Shown: positions 54,836 through 63,609 of the stretch, piece after piece
Position numbering within the stretch: position 1 is the stretch's first letter
Layout of the letters: each line of letters opens with the position of its first letter
Source: Gammaproteobacteria bacterium
Lineage (GTDB): Bacteria > Pseudomonadota > Gammaproteobacteria > Steroidobacterales > Steroidobacteraceae
Assembly (NCBI GenBank): GCA_025357915.1
Contig: JANYLH010000027.1
Span: forward strand, 62,001 to 126,000
Direction: 5' to 3'
Length of the DNA stretch: 64,000 bases
Program-made: the position numbers and the translations under genes
Notes under the pieces: generated by a model
What the model was told of the DNA's origin: nothing
Seen by the model: only the letters and a program-made list of their open reading frames with translations
Database searches by the model: none

Positions 54836-55834
54836 TCAGGGCCTGAGCAGGCGGTGGAGCACGGCCATTTGCGCGGGCAAGCGGTTGAAGGCCTGGCGCA
54901 GCACCAGGCTGCGCGGCCCGTCGAGCACTTCGTCGGCAATGGCGCTGTTGCGCCGTACGGGCAGGCAGTGCATGACCCGGCAATCGTCTGCGGCGCGCGC
55001 AAACCAGTCATTGCGCAGGCACCAGTTCTTGAGGGGCCGGCGCAGCTCGCGGTCCGCGGCTTCGTCGCCGTAGTGACTCGTGCAGCCCCATTCCTTCGCG
55101 TACACCACCTGCGCGCCCTCGAGCGCGGCCGCGCGGTTGGCGGTCTCCGCCACGCTCCCGCCGCTGGCGGCGGCGGCCTGGCGGGCGCGCTCCATGACGG
55201 TGGTGGGCAGGGCGAAACCTTCGGGCCGCAGCACGACGACGTCCATGCCGCGCAGCGCCGCCATGTGCACGGTGGCCGCCGGCACGGCCAGCGGCAGCGA
55301 CTTCGGGTGCGATACCCAGGCCAGCACGAATTTACGGCGGGCCGGGCCGGGGAGTTCATCGAGCGTCTTCCAGTCGGCCAGCGCCTGGCAGGGATGGTTG
55401 ATCGCGGACTCCATGTTGATGAGCGGCCGGTCGACCAGGGCCGCCATGGCGTTGAAGCGCTCATCGGCGAGGTCGGCCGCCAGGTCCTCGCCCGCGGCGA
55501 AGGCGCGGATCCCCAGCGCGTCGCAATACGAGGCAAGCACCGGGAGTCCTTCGCGGATGTGCTCGGCGGCGGCGCCGGTCATCACGGCGCCGTCACGCGC
55601 TTCCAGCTGCCAGGTGCCCTGGCCGGGCGTAATCACGAACGAGGAGCCGCCCAGCCGCGCCATGCCCGACTGGAATGAGGCGAGTGTGCGGAGCGAGGGA
55701 TTCATGAACAGGAGCCCGAGTACCTTGCCGGCCAGCGAGCGCGGTTCGGGGTGATGCTCGAGCCGCTGTGCCAGCGCAACCAGGTCCTGCACCTCGCCGC
55801 GCGTGAAATCGGCCAGGTCGACGAAGCGCTTCAC
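54836..55834 (-). CDS. argF': N-acylornithine carbamoyltransferase, succinylornithine type
   Basis: A 332-residue transcarbamylase of the argF' group. Carbamoyl-phosphate motifs are MNPSLRT (44-50), NHPCQ (146-150) and HCLPVRRN (289-296). The residue that sets substrate choice, Glu92 in Xanthomonas N-acetylornithine transcarbamylase and Pro90 in Bacteroides N-succinylornithine transcarbamylase, is Ala90 here (AAAEH). The Lys302 carboxylated in the acetyl enzyme aligns with Ala298. LPLAVP (180-185) and HCLPVRRN match the Bacteroides enzyme better. Start: GTG 55834 overlapping the argD TGA. Ordinary ornithine transcarbamylase is not supported. Confidence 0.9.
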   Translation of the reverse strand: MKRFVDLADFTRGEVQDLVALAQRLEHHPEPRSLAGKVLGLLFMNPSLRTLASFQSGMARLGGSSFVITPGQGTWQLEARDGAVMTGAAAEHIREGLPVLASYCDALGIRAFAAGEDLAADLADERFNAMAALVDRPLINMESAINHPCQALADWKTLDELPGPARRKFVLAWVSHPKSLPLAVPAATVHMAALRGMDVVVLRPEGFALPTTVMERARQAAAASGGSVAETANRAAALEGAQVVYAKEWGCTSHYGDEAADRELRRPLKNWCLRNDWFARAADDCRVMHCLPVRRNSAIADEVLDGPRSLVLRQAFNRLPAQMAVLHRLLRP

Positions 55835-57000
55835 GCGCCACCGATCTCGAGCAGCGCCGCGCGCAGCTGCTCGACGTGTTCGGGCTGCAGGATGAACGGC
55901 GGCAGGAGCCGCAGCACGGCCGGGTCGGCGCTGGTGCCGGCGAGAATGCCGCGCTCGAGCAGTGCGCGGTGGATCTCTTTGGCGGGCCGGTCGCAGATCA
56001 GGCCGGCCAGGAACCCCGCGCCCTGGTAGCCGCGCACCGGGCCGGCTACGCAGCGCTCGCGGATGAGCTCGCCCACCAGACGCACGTTCTCGAGCAGGTT
56101 CTCGTGCCCGAGCGCCTCGATGACGGCCAGCATTGCCGCGCAGGCCATGGGGCCGCCGCCGAAAGTGGTACCGAGTGCGTCGAGCTTTACGGCGGCTGCC
56201 ACGGGCGGGCTCAGCAGCAGCGCGGCGCAGGGGAAGCCATTGCCGAGCGCCTTGGCCGTGGTGATCATGTCGGGCATCACGCCGTAGAGATTCGCGGCGA
56301 ACGGCGCGCCCGTGCGGCCCATGCCGCATTGCACTTCGTCGAATATGAGCAGCGCGCCGGTGGCATCGCACCGGCGGCGGAGCGCCGCCAGGTATTGCGG
56401 GCCCAGATCGAAGGCGCCGCCCACGCCCTGCACGGGCTCGACGATCACCGCCGCGGTCTGCCCGGTAATCGCGCCCAGTGCCGAGGCATCGCGACGCGGC
56501 AGGAAGCGGACCTCAAAGGGAGGGCGCGGAAAACCATACCACTTCGCCGCCGCTCCCCAGGTGATGGCGCCGGCCGCGGCCGTGCGGCCGTGAAAGCCGT
56601 GCTCGAGCGCGATGACCTCGGAGCGGTGCGTGATCGTGAACGCCATCTTCAGCGCATTCTCGTTCGCCTCGGCGCCCGAATTGACAAGGAACACCTGGTT
56701 GAAGTGCCCTCCGGCGAAGCGCAGCAGGCTTGCCGCGGCACGGCTGCGCACCTCGAGCGGGACGGCGTTGCTCTGGAAGTTGAGCGTCTGCGCCTGTGCG
56801 TGGAGCGCGCGCGTCCAGGCGGGATGGGCATAGCCGAGCGCCGCGACCGCGTGACCGCCGTAGAGATCGAGCACGCGTGCGCCCGCGGCGGTGTGCAGCC
56901 ACACGCCTTGCGCGGAGGTCACCTGCAGCGGGTATTGCGCAAAGACTGGCGCCAGCGGGTCGGCCGGCAGGGTGGGCTGCAATGCGAGGCTGGTGCGCAC
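55831..57000 (-). CDS. argD: N-acylornithine aminotransferase
   Basis: A 389-residue class III PLP aminotransferase. The cofactor site DEVQCGMGRTG and the lysine region TTAKALGNGFPCAALL are intact, as are NSGAEANENALKMA and GFHGRTAAAGAITW. It turns N-acyl-glutamate semialdehyde into N-acylornithine, the substrate of the transcarbamylase whose gene overlaps by four bases. Acyl specificity is not readable. Four bases separate it from argC. Confidence 0.93.
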   Translation of the reverse strand: MRTSLALQPTLPADPLAPVFAQYPLQVTSAQGVWLHTAAGARVLDLYGGHAVAALGYAHPAWTRALHAQAQTLNFQSNAVPLEVRSRAAASLLRFAGGHFNQVFLVNSGAEANENALKMAFTITHRSEVIALEHGFHGRTAAAGAITWGAAAKWYGFPRPPFEVRFLPRRDASALGAITGQTAAVIVEPVQGVGGAFDLGPQYLAALRRRCDATGALLIFDEVQCGMGRTGAPFAANLYGVMPDMITTAKALGNGFPCAALLLSPPVAAAVKLDALGTTFGGGPMACAAMLAVIEALGHENLLENVRLVGELIRERCVAGPVRGYQGAGFLAGLICDRPAKEIHRALLERGILAGTSADPAVLRLLPPFILQPEHVEQLRAALLEIGGA

Positions 57001-57004
57001 CGCG

Positions 57005-58063
57005 CTAGGTCCAGCCAGCTGCGCTCGCCGTGAGTCCGGTGCTTTCCGGAAAACCCAGCAAACGGTTCATCCATTGCAGCGCGCCGCCGGCCGCGCCCTT
57101 GTTCAGGTTGTCGGCCACGCTCATCACAGCGACCGTGCGACCGTCGCTGACCGCGCCGAGCCGCGCGTAGTTGCTGGCGACAACGTCCTTCAGGCGCGGT
57201 AGTGCGGCGCCCACCTGCACGAACGGCGAGGCCGCGTAGAAATCGCGCAAGCGTGACAGCAATTGGCCGCTGTCGAGCGGACGCTTGAGCACCGCCTGCA
57301 CTGTGGCGTGGATGCCGCGCGCGAACGGCCCCGAGTGCGGCACGAACGCGAAGTGCGCGGCCACGCCGGTCGCGGCGTGTGCGCAAGCGGTGATCTCGGG
57401 CGCGTGGCGGTGCGCCAGTGCCTGGTACGCGTACAGGTCGCCGTGCCGCAGCGGATGGTGCGTGCCCTCGGTGGGCTTGCGCCCTGAACCGGTGCTGCCG
57501 GTGACCGCGGACACGAACAGTTGCGGCTCGACCAGGTCGAGCGCCAGGAGCGGCACGGCGGCGAGCAGGATCGTGGTGGCGAAGCACCCCGGGTGCGCCG
57601 CGTGGGGTGTGCGGATCTCGCCCAGGTGTTCGGGCACCGCGCAGGTGAATTGCGCGATGCGCCCGGGCGCACCGTGCGGGTGCCGGTACACGGCTTCGTA
57701 GGCAGCCGCGCTCGGGTAGCGGAAATCCGCCGAGATGTCGACCACGCGTGGCGTGTGGCCCGAGCGTTCCGCCACCGTGAGCAGCCGGTCGATCAGCGCG
57801 GCGGAGACGCCGTGCGGCGCGGCGGCGAGTATCGCTGGCGTACGCTCGCGCTGCAGCAGCGCCTCGATCTGCTGCTGCGAATGGAACCGCGTTTCGGGAT
57901 AGACCGCGGCGAGGTGCGGGAAGGCCGTGGCCACCGGCTCGCCGGGGCTGCCGTCGGACATGACGCCCGCCAGCTGCAGCCGCGGGTGGGCGGCGATCAG
58001 CCGCAGCAATTCGCCGGCCACGTAACCGGTGCCGCCGAGCACGATGGTGGGGACGCGGCTCAC
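57005..58063 (-). CDS. argC: N-acyl-gamma-glutamyl-phosphate reductase
   Basis: A 352-residue NADPH-dependent reductase (type with LGGTGYVAGELLRLIAAHP start). The catalytic Cys lies in AAHPGCFATT and the active-site His region reads FVPHSGPFARGIHAT. Gaps of three and four bases join it to the P-loop gene upstream and argD downstream. The product is N-acyl-glutamate 5-semialdehyde. Confidence 0.93.
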   Translation of the reverse strand: MSRVPTIVLGGTGYVAGELLRLIAAHPRLQLAGVMSDGSPGEPVATAFPHLAAVYPETRFHSQQQIEALLQRERTPAILAAAPHGVSAALIDRLLTVAERSGHTPRVVDISADFRYPSAAAYEAVYRHPHGAPGRIAQFTCAVPEHLGEIRTPHAAHPGCFATTILLAAVPLLALDLVEPQLFVSAVTGSTGSGRKPTEGTHHPLRHGDLYAYQALAHRHAPEITACAHAATGVAAHFAFVPHSGPFARGIHATVQAVLKRPLDSGQLLSRLRDFYAASPFVQVGAALPRLKDVVASNYARLGAVSDGRTVAVMSVADNLNKGAAGGALQWMNRLLGFPESTGLTASAAGWT

Positions 58064-58066
58064 GAC

Positions 58067-59146
58067 CTACTCGGCGGCGCGCGCGATCGCGGCCTGGGCG
58101 CCCAGGCCCACGGCCGCGATGATCGCGTCACCGAGCGCCGCCGGGTTGCTGATGGCGTTGAACGCCGGCACCTTCAGCTGCTGCTCGATGATGTCGACGC
58201 CGACCTGGTTGTCGGTCGATGGTCCGGTGACCATGCATGGCTCGACGTGGAAGCGCTCGCGCAGCAGCTTCACGCCGCCCCACGCGGCCACCGGGTCGTT
58301 CGCCGAGAGCACCAGGCCGGTGATCGCGCGGCGGATGTCCTCGCAATTGAGGATCGCATCGACGCCGTAGGTGCCGAGCAGCCCGTCACCGAGCTCGAAG
58401 ACGATGACGTCGGGCTTGCCGGCGGCCAGCTCGGTGAGCATGGTGCGCGTCAGCGCCGGACCGGTGCGCGCCGAGGTGGTGACCACGCCCAGGTCCGTGA
58501 AGAGCATCGATTTGCGCGCGCCGGCATCTTCGAAGGCCATGATGTCGCGCCGCAGCGATACGCCGGTGGCCTTGAAGGCGTCGATCACCAGGCCCCGGTG
58601 GCGCATGCGCGAGATGATGGCGGCCGCGGCCGCGGTCTTGCCCGCTTCCATGCAGGTGCCGGCCAGCGCCACCACCGGTACGCCGCGCACCTCCAGGGGC
58701 GAATCGTAATTGAGCCGCCGGTAGCCGACCCGCGCCGGCACGCCGATGCGCTCGCCCAGGTACGGGAACTGCAGCACCACGCCCAGCACGCGGCAGTCGA
58801 AGGGCTTGCCCTTGTCCGGGGTCGCCGAATCGCACACGCCCATGACGCCGCCGATGTTCAGCATCTGGATGATGTCGCCGGGCTTGAGCGAGTCGGGCAC
58901 GTGGCCCGAATATCCGAACAGGGCCTTGCGGGGACCCAGTGCGCCGACCACCACGTCGCCCCGTGCGACCTTGGCCATGCGGCCGCTGGTCAGCTCGAGC
59001 GTGTTGTAGGTCGACTTGTTGTTGAGGATCTCGGCGACGATCACCACGCCCTCCTCGGCGGGGATCTCGTCGGCCACGCGCAGCTCGTGGCCGAGCGCGC
59101 AGGCCTGCGTGATCGAGGCGATCTTGTCGACCACCACGGTCTTCAC
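58067..59146 (-). CDS. uncharacterised P-loop protein coupled to argG and argC (DUF1611-like)
   Basis: A 359-residue protein of unassigned function. The start is GTG 59146, overlapping the argG TGA (GTGA), and the stop lies three bases before argC. The N-terminal part (about 1-150) looks all-beta (GDVVVGALGPRKALFGYSG, LKPGDIIQMLNIGGVMG). The C-terminal part is a P-loop domain with AGTCMEAGKTAAAAAI (about 164-179), RGLVIDAFKATGVSLRRDI and DVIVFELGDGLLG. The P-loop layout is reminiscent of DUF1611 proteins, one of which (DgcN) is reported as a D-glutamate N-acetyltransferase. Given the operon, an acyl-glutamate step is an attractive guess, not shown by the sequence. Confidence 0.75.
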   Translation of the reverse strand: MKTVVVDKIASITQACALGHELRVADEIPAEEGVVIVAEILNNKSTYNTLELTSGRMAKVARGDVVVGALGPRKALFGYSGHVPDSLKPGDIIQMLNIGGVMGVCDSATPDKGKPFDCRVLGVVLQFPYLGERIGVPARVGYRRLNYDSPLEVRGVPVVALAGTCMEAGKTAAAAAIISRMRHRGLVIDAFKATGVSLRRDIMAFEDAGARKSMLFTDLGVVTTSARTGPALTRTMLTELAAGKPDVIVFELGDGLLGTYGVDAILNCEDIRRAITGLVLSANDPVAAWGGVKLLRERFHVEPCMVTGPSTDNQVGVDIIEQQLKVPAFNAISNPAALGDAIIAAVGLGAQAAIARAAE

Positions 59147-60387
59147 GGTTGCTGTGCTCCCTGTGCGGCCAGTTCGCCGGCGCGGGCGTGGAACATGCCG
59201 GTCAGCGCGACGATCTTCGAAAAGCCCAGCGCGTCGGCGCCGGTCCATTCGCCGGCGGCTTCGCCGTAGACGCCGCGCGATGCGCTCATGAGCGAGTACG
59301 GTGATTCGACGCCTTCGACGAACAGCGAGCCGGCCCGAAACAGCAGGTGGACTTCACCGCTCACGCGTTGCTGGGAAGACACGAGCAGCGCCTCGATGTC
59401 GCGGCAGACGGGGTCGAGGAGCTGTCCCTCGTGCACCCAGTCGCCGTAGGGCAGGGCGAGGCTTTCCTTGATACGCTGCTGGCGTGAGGTGAGCACCAGT
59501 TTCTCGAGCTCGCGGTGCGCGGTCAGCAGCACTTCGGCGGCCGGCGCCTCGAAAGCCACCCGGCCCTTGGTGCCGATGATGGTGTCGCCCAGGTGAATGC
59601 CACGGCCGATGCCAAACGGCGCGGCCAGCGCCTCGAGCCGCTCGATCAGTTCCACGGGCGCGAGCGTCTTGCCGTCGAGCCCTGCGGGCCGGCCCCGCTC
59701 GAAGCGCACCGTATGGTGTTGCGGGAGCGGTGGGTGCGTGAAGGCATCCTTCGAGAGCACCCAGGCGCTCTCGGGAATGCTGCCTTTCGAGTTGAGCGTC
59801 TCGGCGCCGCCGATGGTGACGCCCCACAGCCCGCGATTGGTCGAGTATGCGGCACCAAACGCTGGTATCGGAAGGCCGCGCGACTGCAGGTACTCGAGCT
59901 CCTCCGCTCGCTTGAAGGCATGGTCACGGACCGGCGCGATGATCTCCAGTTCCGGCGCCAGCGTGCGCAGCGCGACTTCGAAGCGCACCTGATCGTTCCC
60001 GGCGGCCGTGCAGCCGTGCGCGATGGAGTTCGTGCCCAGACGCCGCGCCATCAGCGCGATGGTCTGCGCCTGCATGACGCGTTCGGCTCCTACGCACAGC
60101 GGATAGAGCTGGCCGCGGCGCACGTTGCCCATGATCAGGAAACGCAGCACCTGCTCGTAGTAGTCGGCCCGTGCGTCGATCTGGTGATGTTCGATGGCGC
60201 CGAGCGACAGCGCGCGCGCGCGCAGCGCGTGCGCCGCGTGCGCGTCGATGCCGCCGGTGTCGACGGTCACTGTGATGATGGGGCGCTGGTACTGCTGCGC
60301 GAGCCACGGCACCAGGAACGAAGTGTCGAGGCCCCCGGAATAGGCCAGCACGATGGGCTTGGCGCCCGCAATCGATCCCGTGGTCAT
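59143..60387 (-). CDS. argG: argininosuccinate synthase
   Basis: A 414-residue ATP-pyrophosphatase that joins citrulline and aspartate. The ATP loop is VLAYSGGLDTSF, and the HGCTAAGNDQVRFE motif and citrulline region are intact. GNVRRGQLYPLCVGAERVMQA and STNRGLWGVTIGGAETL resemble the Bacteroidetes form of ArgG rather than the usual INRNLWG form. The ATG at 60387 lies four bases after argR. The product feeds ArgH. Confidence 0.93.
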   Translation of the reverse strand: MTTGSIAGAKPIVLAYSGGLDTSFLVPWLAQQYQRPIITVTVDTGGIDAHAAHALRARALSLGAIEHHQIDARADYYEQVLRFLIMGNVRRGQLYPLCVGAERVMQAQTIALMARRLGTNSIAHGCTAAGNDQVRFEVALRTLAPELEIIAPVRDHAFKRAEELEYLQSRGLPIPAFGAAYSTNRGLWGVTIGGAETLNSKGSIPESAWVLSKDAFTHPPLPQHHTVRFERGRPAGLDGKTLAPVELIERLEALAAPFGIGRGIHLGDTIIGTKGRVAFEAPAAEVLLTAHRELEKLVLTSRQQRIKESLALPYGDWVHEGQLLDPVCRDIEALLVSSQQRVSGEVHLLFRAGSLFVEGVESPYSLMSASRGVYGEAAGEWTGADALGFSKIVALTGMFHARAGELAAQGAQQP

Positions 60388-60391
60388 GGTT

Positions 60392-60844
60392 TCAGATTCC
60401 GAAGTGTTCGCGCAGGCGCGCGAGCAGCCGCTGCTGCGCGCGGCCGCCGGTGGTGGCGATGAAGATCGTGTCGTCGCCGGAAATGGTGCCCACCACCTCC
60501 GGCCAGGCCGCCTTGTCGAGTGCGACCGCAACGCTCTGCGCGGCGCCGGTGCTGGTGCGCACCACGGTGAGTGCCGCGCCCGCCGGGCGCGCCGAACGCA
60601 CGAACTGCGCCAGCGCGCCAAAGCTCCCGTTGGCGTGTGCGGTCTCGGCCGGCGGCGCCAGGTACCGGCCGCTCGCCTTCAGCACACCCAGCTCCCGCAG
60701 GTCGCGGCTGACCGATGACTGCGTTACTGCAAAGCCGCGCCTGCGCAGCAGCTGCGTCAGCTCGGACTGGCGGCGCACCACGGCGCCATTGAGGATGCCG
60801 AGGATCGCGTCGCGCCGGCCCTGCAGGTGATGGTCGTTCAGCAT
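60392..60844 (-). CDS. argR: arginine repressor
   Basis: A 150-residue regulator. The N-terminal winged helix (RRDAILGILNGAVVRRQSELTQLL, with TQSSVSRDLRELGV as recognition helix) is followed by the arginine-binding oligomerisation domain with GTISGDDTIFIATTGG. It begins the operon that it very likely represses, since two ARG boxes overlap its promoter. AGAGG precedes the ATG by five bases. A start farther upstream would run through the operator. Confidence 0.95.
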   Translation of the reverse strand: MLNDHHLQGRRDAILGILNGAVVRRQSELTQLLRRRGFAVTQSSVSRDLRELGVLKASGRYLAPPAETAHANGSFGALAQFVRSARPAGAALTVVRTSTGAAQSVAVALDKAAWPEVVGTISGDDTIFIATTGGRAQQRLLARLREHFGI

Positions 60845-60853
60845 GTCAGCCTC

Positions 60854-60888
60854 TGCATAAACATGCGCGTATTGTGCATAAATATGCA
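60854..60888 (-). promoter_or_regulatory. tandem ARG boxes, operator of the arg operon
   Basis: TGCATAAATATGCA (60875-60888) is a perfect match to TG[AC]AT-N4-AT[GT]CA, and TGCATAAACATGCG (60854-60867) misses one base. They are 21 bases apart, as in Escherichia coli arg operators. The first overlaps the promoter spacer and the second the start site, which suits repression. Confidence 0.88.
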
Positions 60889-60898
60889 GAGGCGTCAA
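60871..60898 (-). promoter_or_regulatory. promoter of argR and the arg operon
   Basis: On the minus strand TTGACG (60898-60893, 5/6) and CACAAT (60876-60871, 4/6) are 16 bases apart. Transcription would start near 60864, giving a leader of about 20 bases with a good ribosome site. The ARG boxes overlap it. Confidence 0.55.
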
Positions 60899-61060
60899 GT
60901 GCGCCTGCTGGTCCACGCGCGCCACCAGGCGGCGACGGCTCGCGGCCTGGATGCGTCGCGGCGGGGCCCTATGACCGCGCGCTTTCTGCCGTGACTTGCC
61001 GGATCGTGTGCCGCGGTGGATGATCCAAAGGTCACCGTAGCTGAATCAAGGGGATCAGCC

Positions 61061-61426
61061 ATGCTGCTGGGACTGCGCACCGTCATCTATCCTGCTCCCG
61101 ATCTGCAGCGCGCCAGGCAGTGGTACACGCAACTGCTTGGCCAGCCCCCTTATTTCGACGAGCCCTTCTATGTCGGGTTCGCGGTCGGTGGCTTCGAACT
61201 CGGCCTGCTGCCCGACGCGGAGCCGGACACACGTGGCCCGCAGGCGCTGTGGGGCGTGGCCGACAGCGGCGCGACCCAGGCGCGGCTGATCGCGATGGGC
61301 GCCGTGGAGCTCGATCCGGTGACCGACGTGGGCGGCGGCATACGCGTTGCGGCGGTGTGCGATCCCTTCGGCAATCGCCTCGGCTTGATCCAGAATCCGA
61401 ATTCTGATCCCGCAGGAGTGCGCTGA
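61061..61426 (+). CDS. VOC/glyoxalase-family protein
   Basis: A 121-residue single VOC domain. It begins LRTVIYPAPDLQRARQWYTQLLG and ends VCDPFGNRLGLIQNP, both hallmarks of glyoxalase/bleomycin-resistance/dioxygenase proteins. The paired metal ligands of true glyoxalase I cannot be assigned with confidence. AAGGGG precedes the ATG. It lies directly before a GST gene (stop TGA followed at once by ATG), which suggests a glutathione-linked detoxification pair. The 216 bases between argR and this gene hold the arg operator; otherwise nothing was recognised. Confidence 0.8.
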   Translation: MLLGLRTVIYPAPDLQRARQWYTQLLGQPPYFDEPFYVGFAVGGFELGLLPDAEPDTRGPQALWGVADSGATQARLIAMGAVELDPVTDVGGGIRVAAVCDPFGNRLGLIQNPNSDPAGVR

Positions 61427-62062
61427 ATGTACACACTCTATTACTCACCGGGTACGGCGAGCATGGCCGTGCACCTGGCGTTGCTCGAAAGCGGTGCGCC
61501 GCACCGGCTCGAACTGGTCGACTTCGACCAGCAGGCCCAGCGCAGCCCCGCGTACCTGCGCCTGAACCCGCAGGGCGTCGTGCCCACGCTCCTGATCGAC
61601 GGGCAGCCTTATGGTGAGGTCGCCGCGTTGCTGATCATGCTCGCTGACCGGCACCCGGAAGCGCGCCTGGCGCCGCCGTCCGGGACGGCGTGGCGCAACG
61701 AGTGGTACCAATGGCTCGCCTACCTGAGCTTTTCGCTGGGTGCTACCTATCGCAACTGGTTCTATCCGCGCGACCTGGGCTGTGCCGAGCATCCGCCGGA
61801 GGTGCGTGCCGCGCTCCGCGCGCGCATCGAGGGTGTGTGGGAACGCATCGATTCGCAGCTGATGGCAAGGGGCCCCTACCTGCTGGGTGAGGAACTGTCC
61901 ACGGCCGACCTGCAACTGCTCATGTACATGCGCTGGTCGCGCAACATGCCGAAGACCGCGCTCGAGTGGCCGGCGCTCAAGCGCTTTGCCACGCGCATGC
62001 GCGCACGCAGCAGCTGGCAGCAGCTGTGCGACATCGAAGGACTCACGGAATGGCGCGCTTAG
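61427..62062 (+). CDS. glutathione S-transferase family protein
   Basis: A 211-residue GST. The N-terminal thioredoxin-like domain reads LYYSPGTASMAVHLALLESG, with cis-Pro in GVVPTLLIDG. The C-terminal helical domain carries LGEELSTADLQLL. Ser in the SPGTAS stretch may be the activating residue, as in beta-class bacterial GSTs. It begins immediately after the VOC gene, with no spacer, so both are likely translated together. A structural detoxification role is inferred from the family only. Confidence 0.88.
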   Translation: MYTLYYSPGTASMAVHLALLESGAPHRLELVDFDQQAQRSPAYLRLNPQGVVPTLLIDGQPYGEVAALLIMLADRHPEARLAPPSGTAWRNEWYQWLAYLSFSLGATYRNWFYPRDLGCAEHPPEVRAALRARIEGVWERIDSQLMARGPYLLGEELSTADLQLLMYMRWSRNMPKTALEWPALKRFATRMRARSSWQQLCDIEGLTEWRA

Positions 62063-62228
62063 GCGCATTGCAAAAACATTCATTGGCATCAGGGACTTAA
62101 ACCGGCCGCTACACTCCCGTATTGCCAGTTGACGTGCACTGGCGGATATTCGCCGCCGCAGGCGATGCCATGCGGGGTCGCGCTCGCCCAATAACAAGCG
62201 GACCGCCGCAAATCAGGGAGTCAGGACC

Positions 62229-63596
<1,368 letters not shown>

Positions 63597-63609
63597 TGAG
63601 CAGGTTGCC

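Noticed and set aside
54836-55834. Ordinary ornithine carbamoyltransferase (argF)
   Set aside because: The carbamoyl-phosphate loop reads NPSLRT instead of STRTR and the specificity region (AAAEH) and C-terminal RRNSAIAD follow the N-acylornithine enzymes.
54836-56371. 511-residue version of the transcarbamylase frame
   Set aside because: The extra N-terminal part is the shadow of argD. The GTG at 55834 overlaps the argD stop and gives the family N-terminus.
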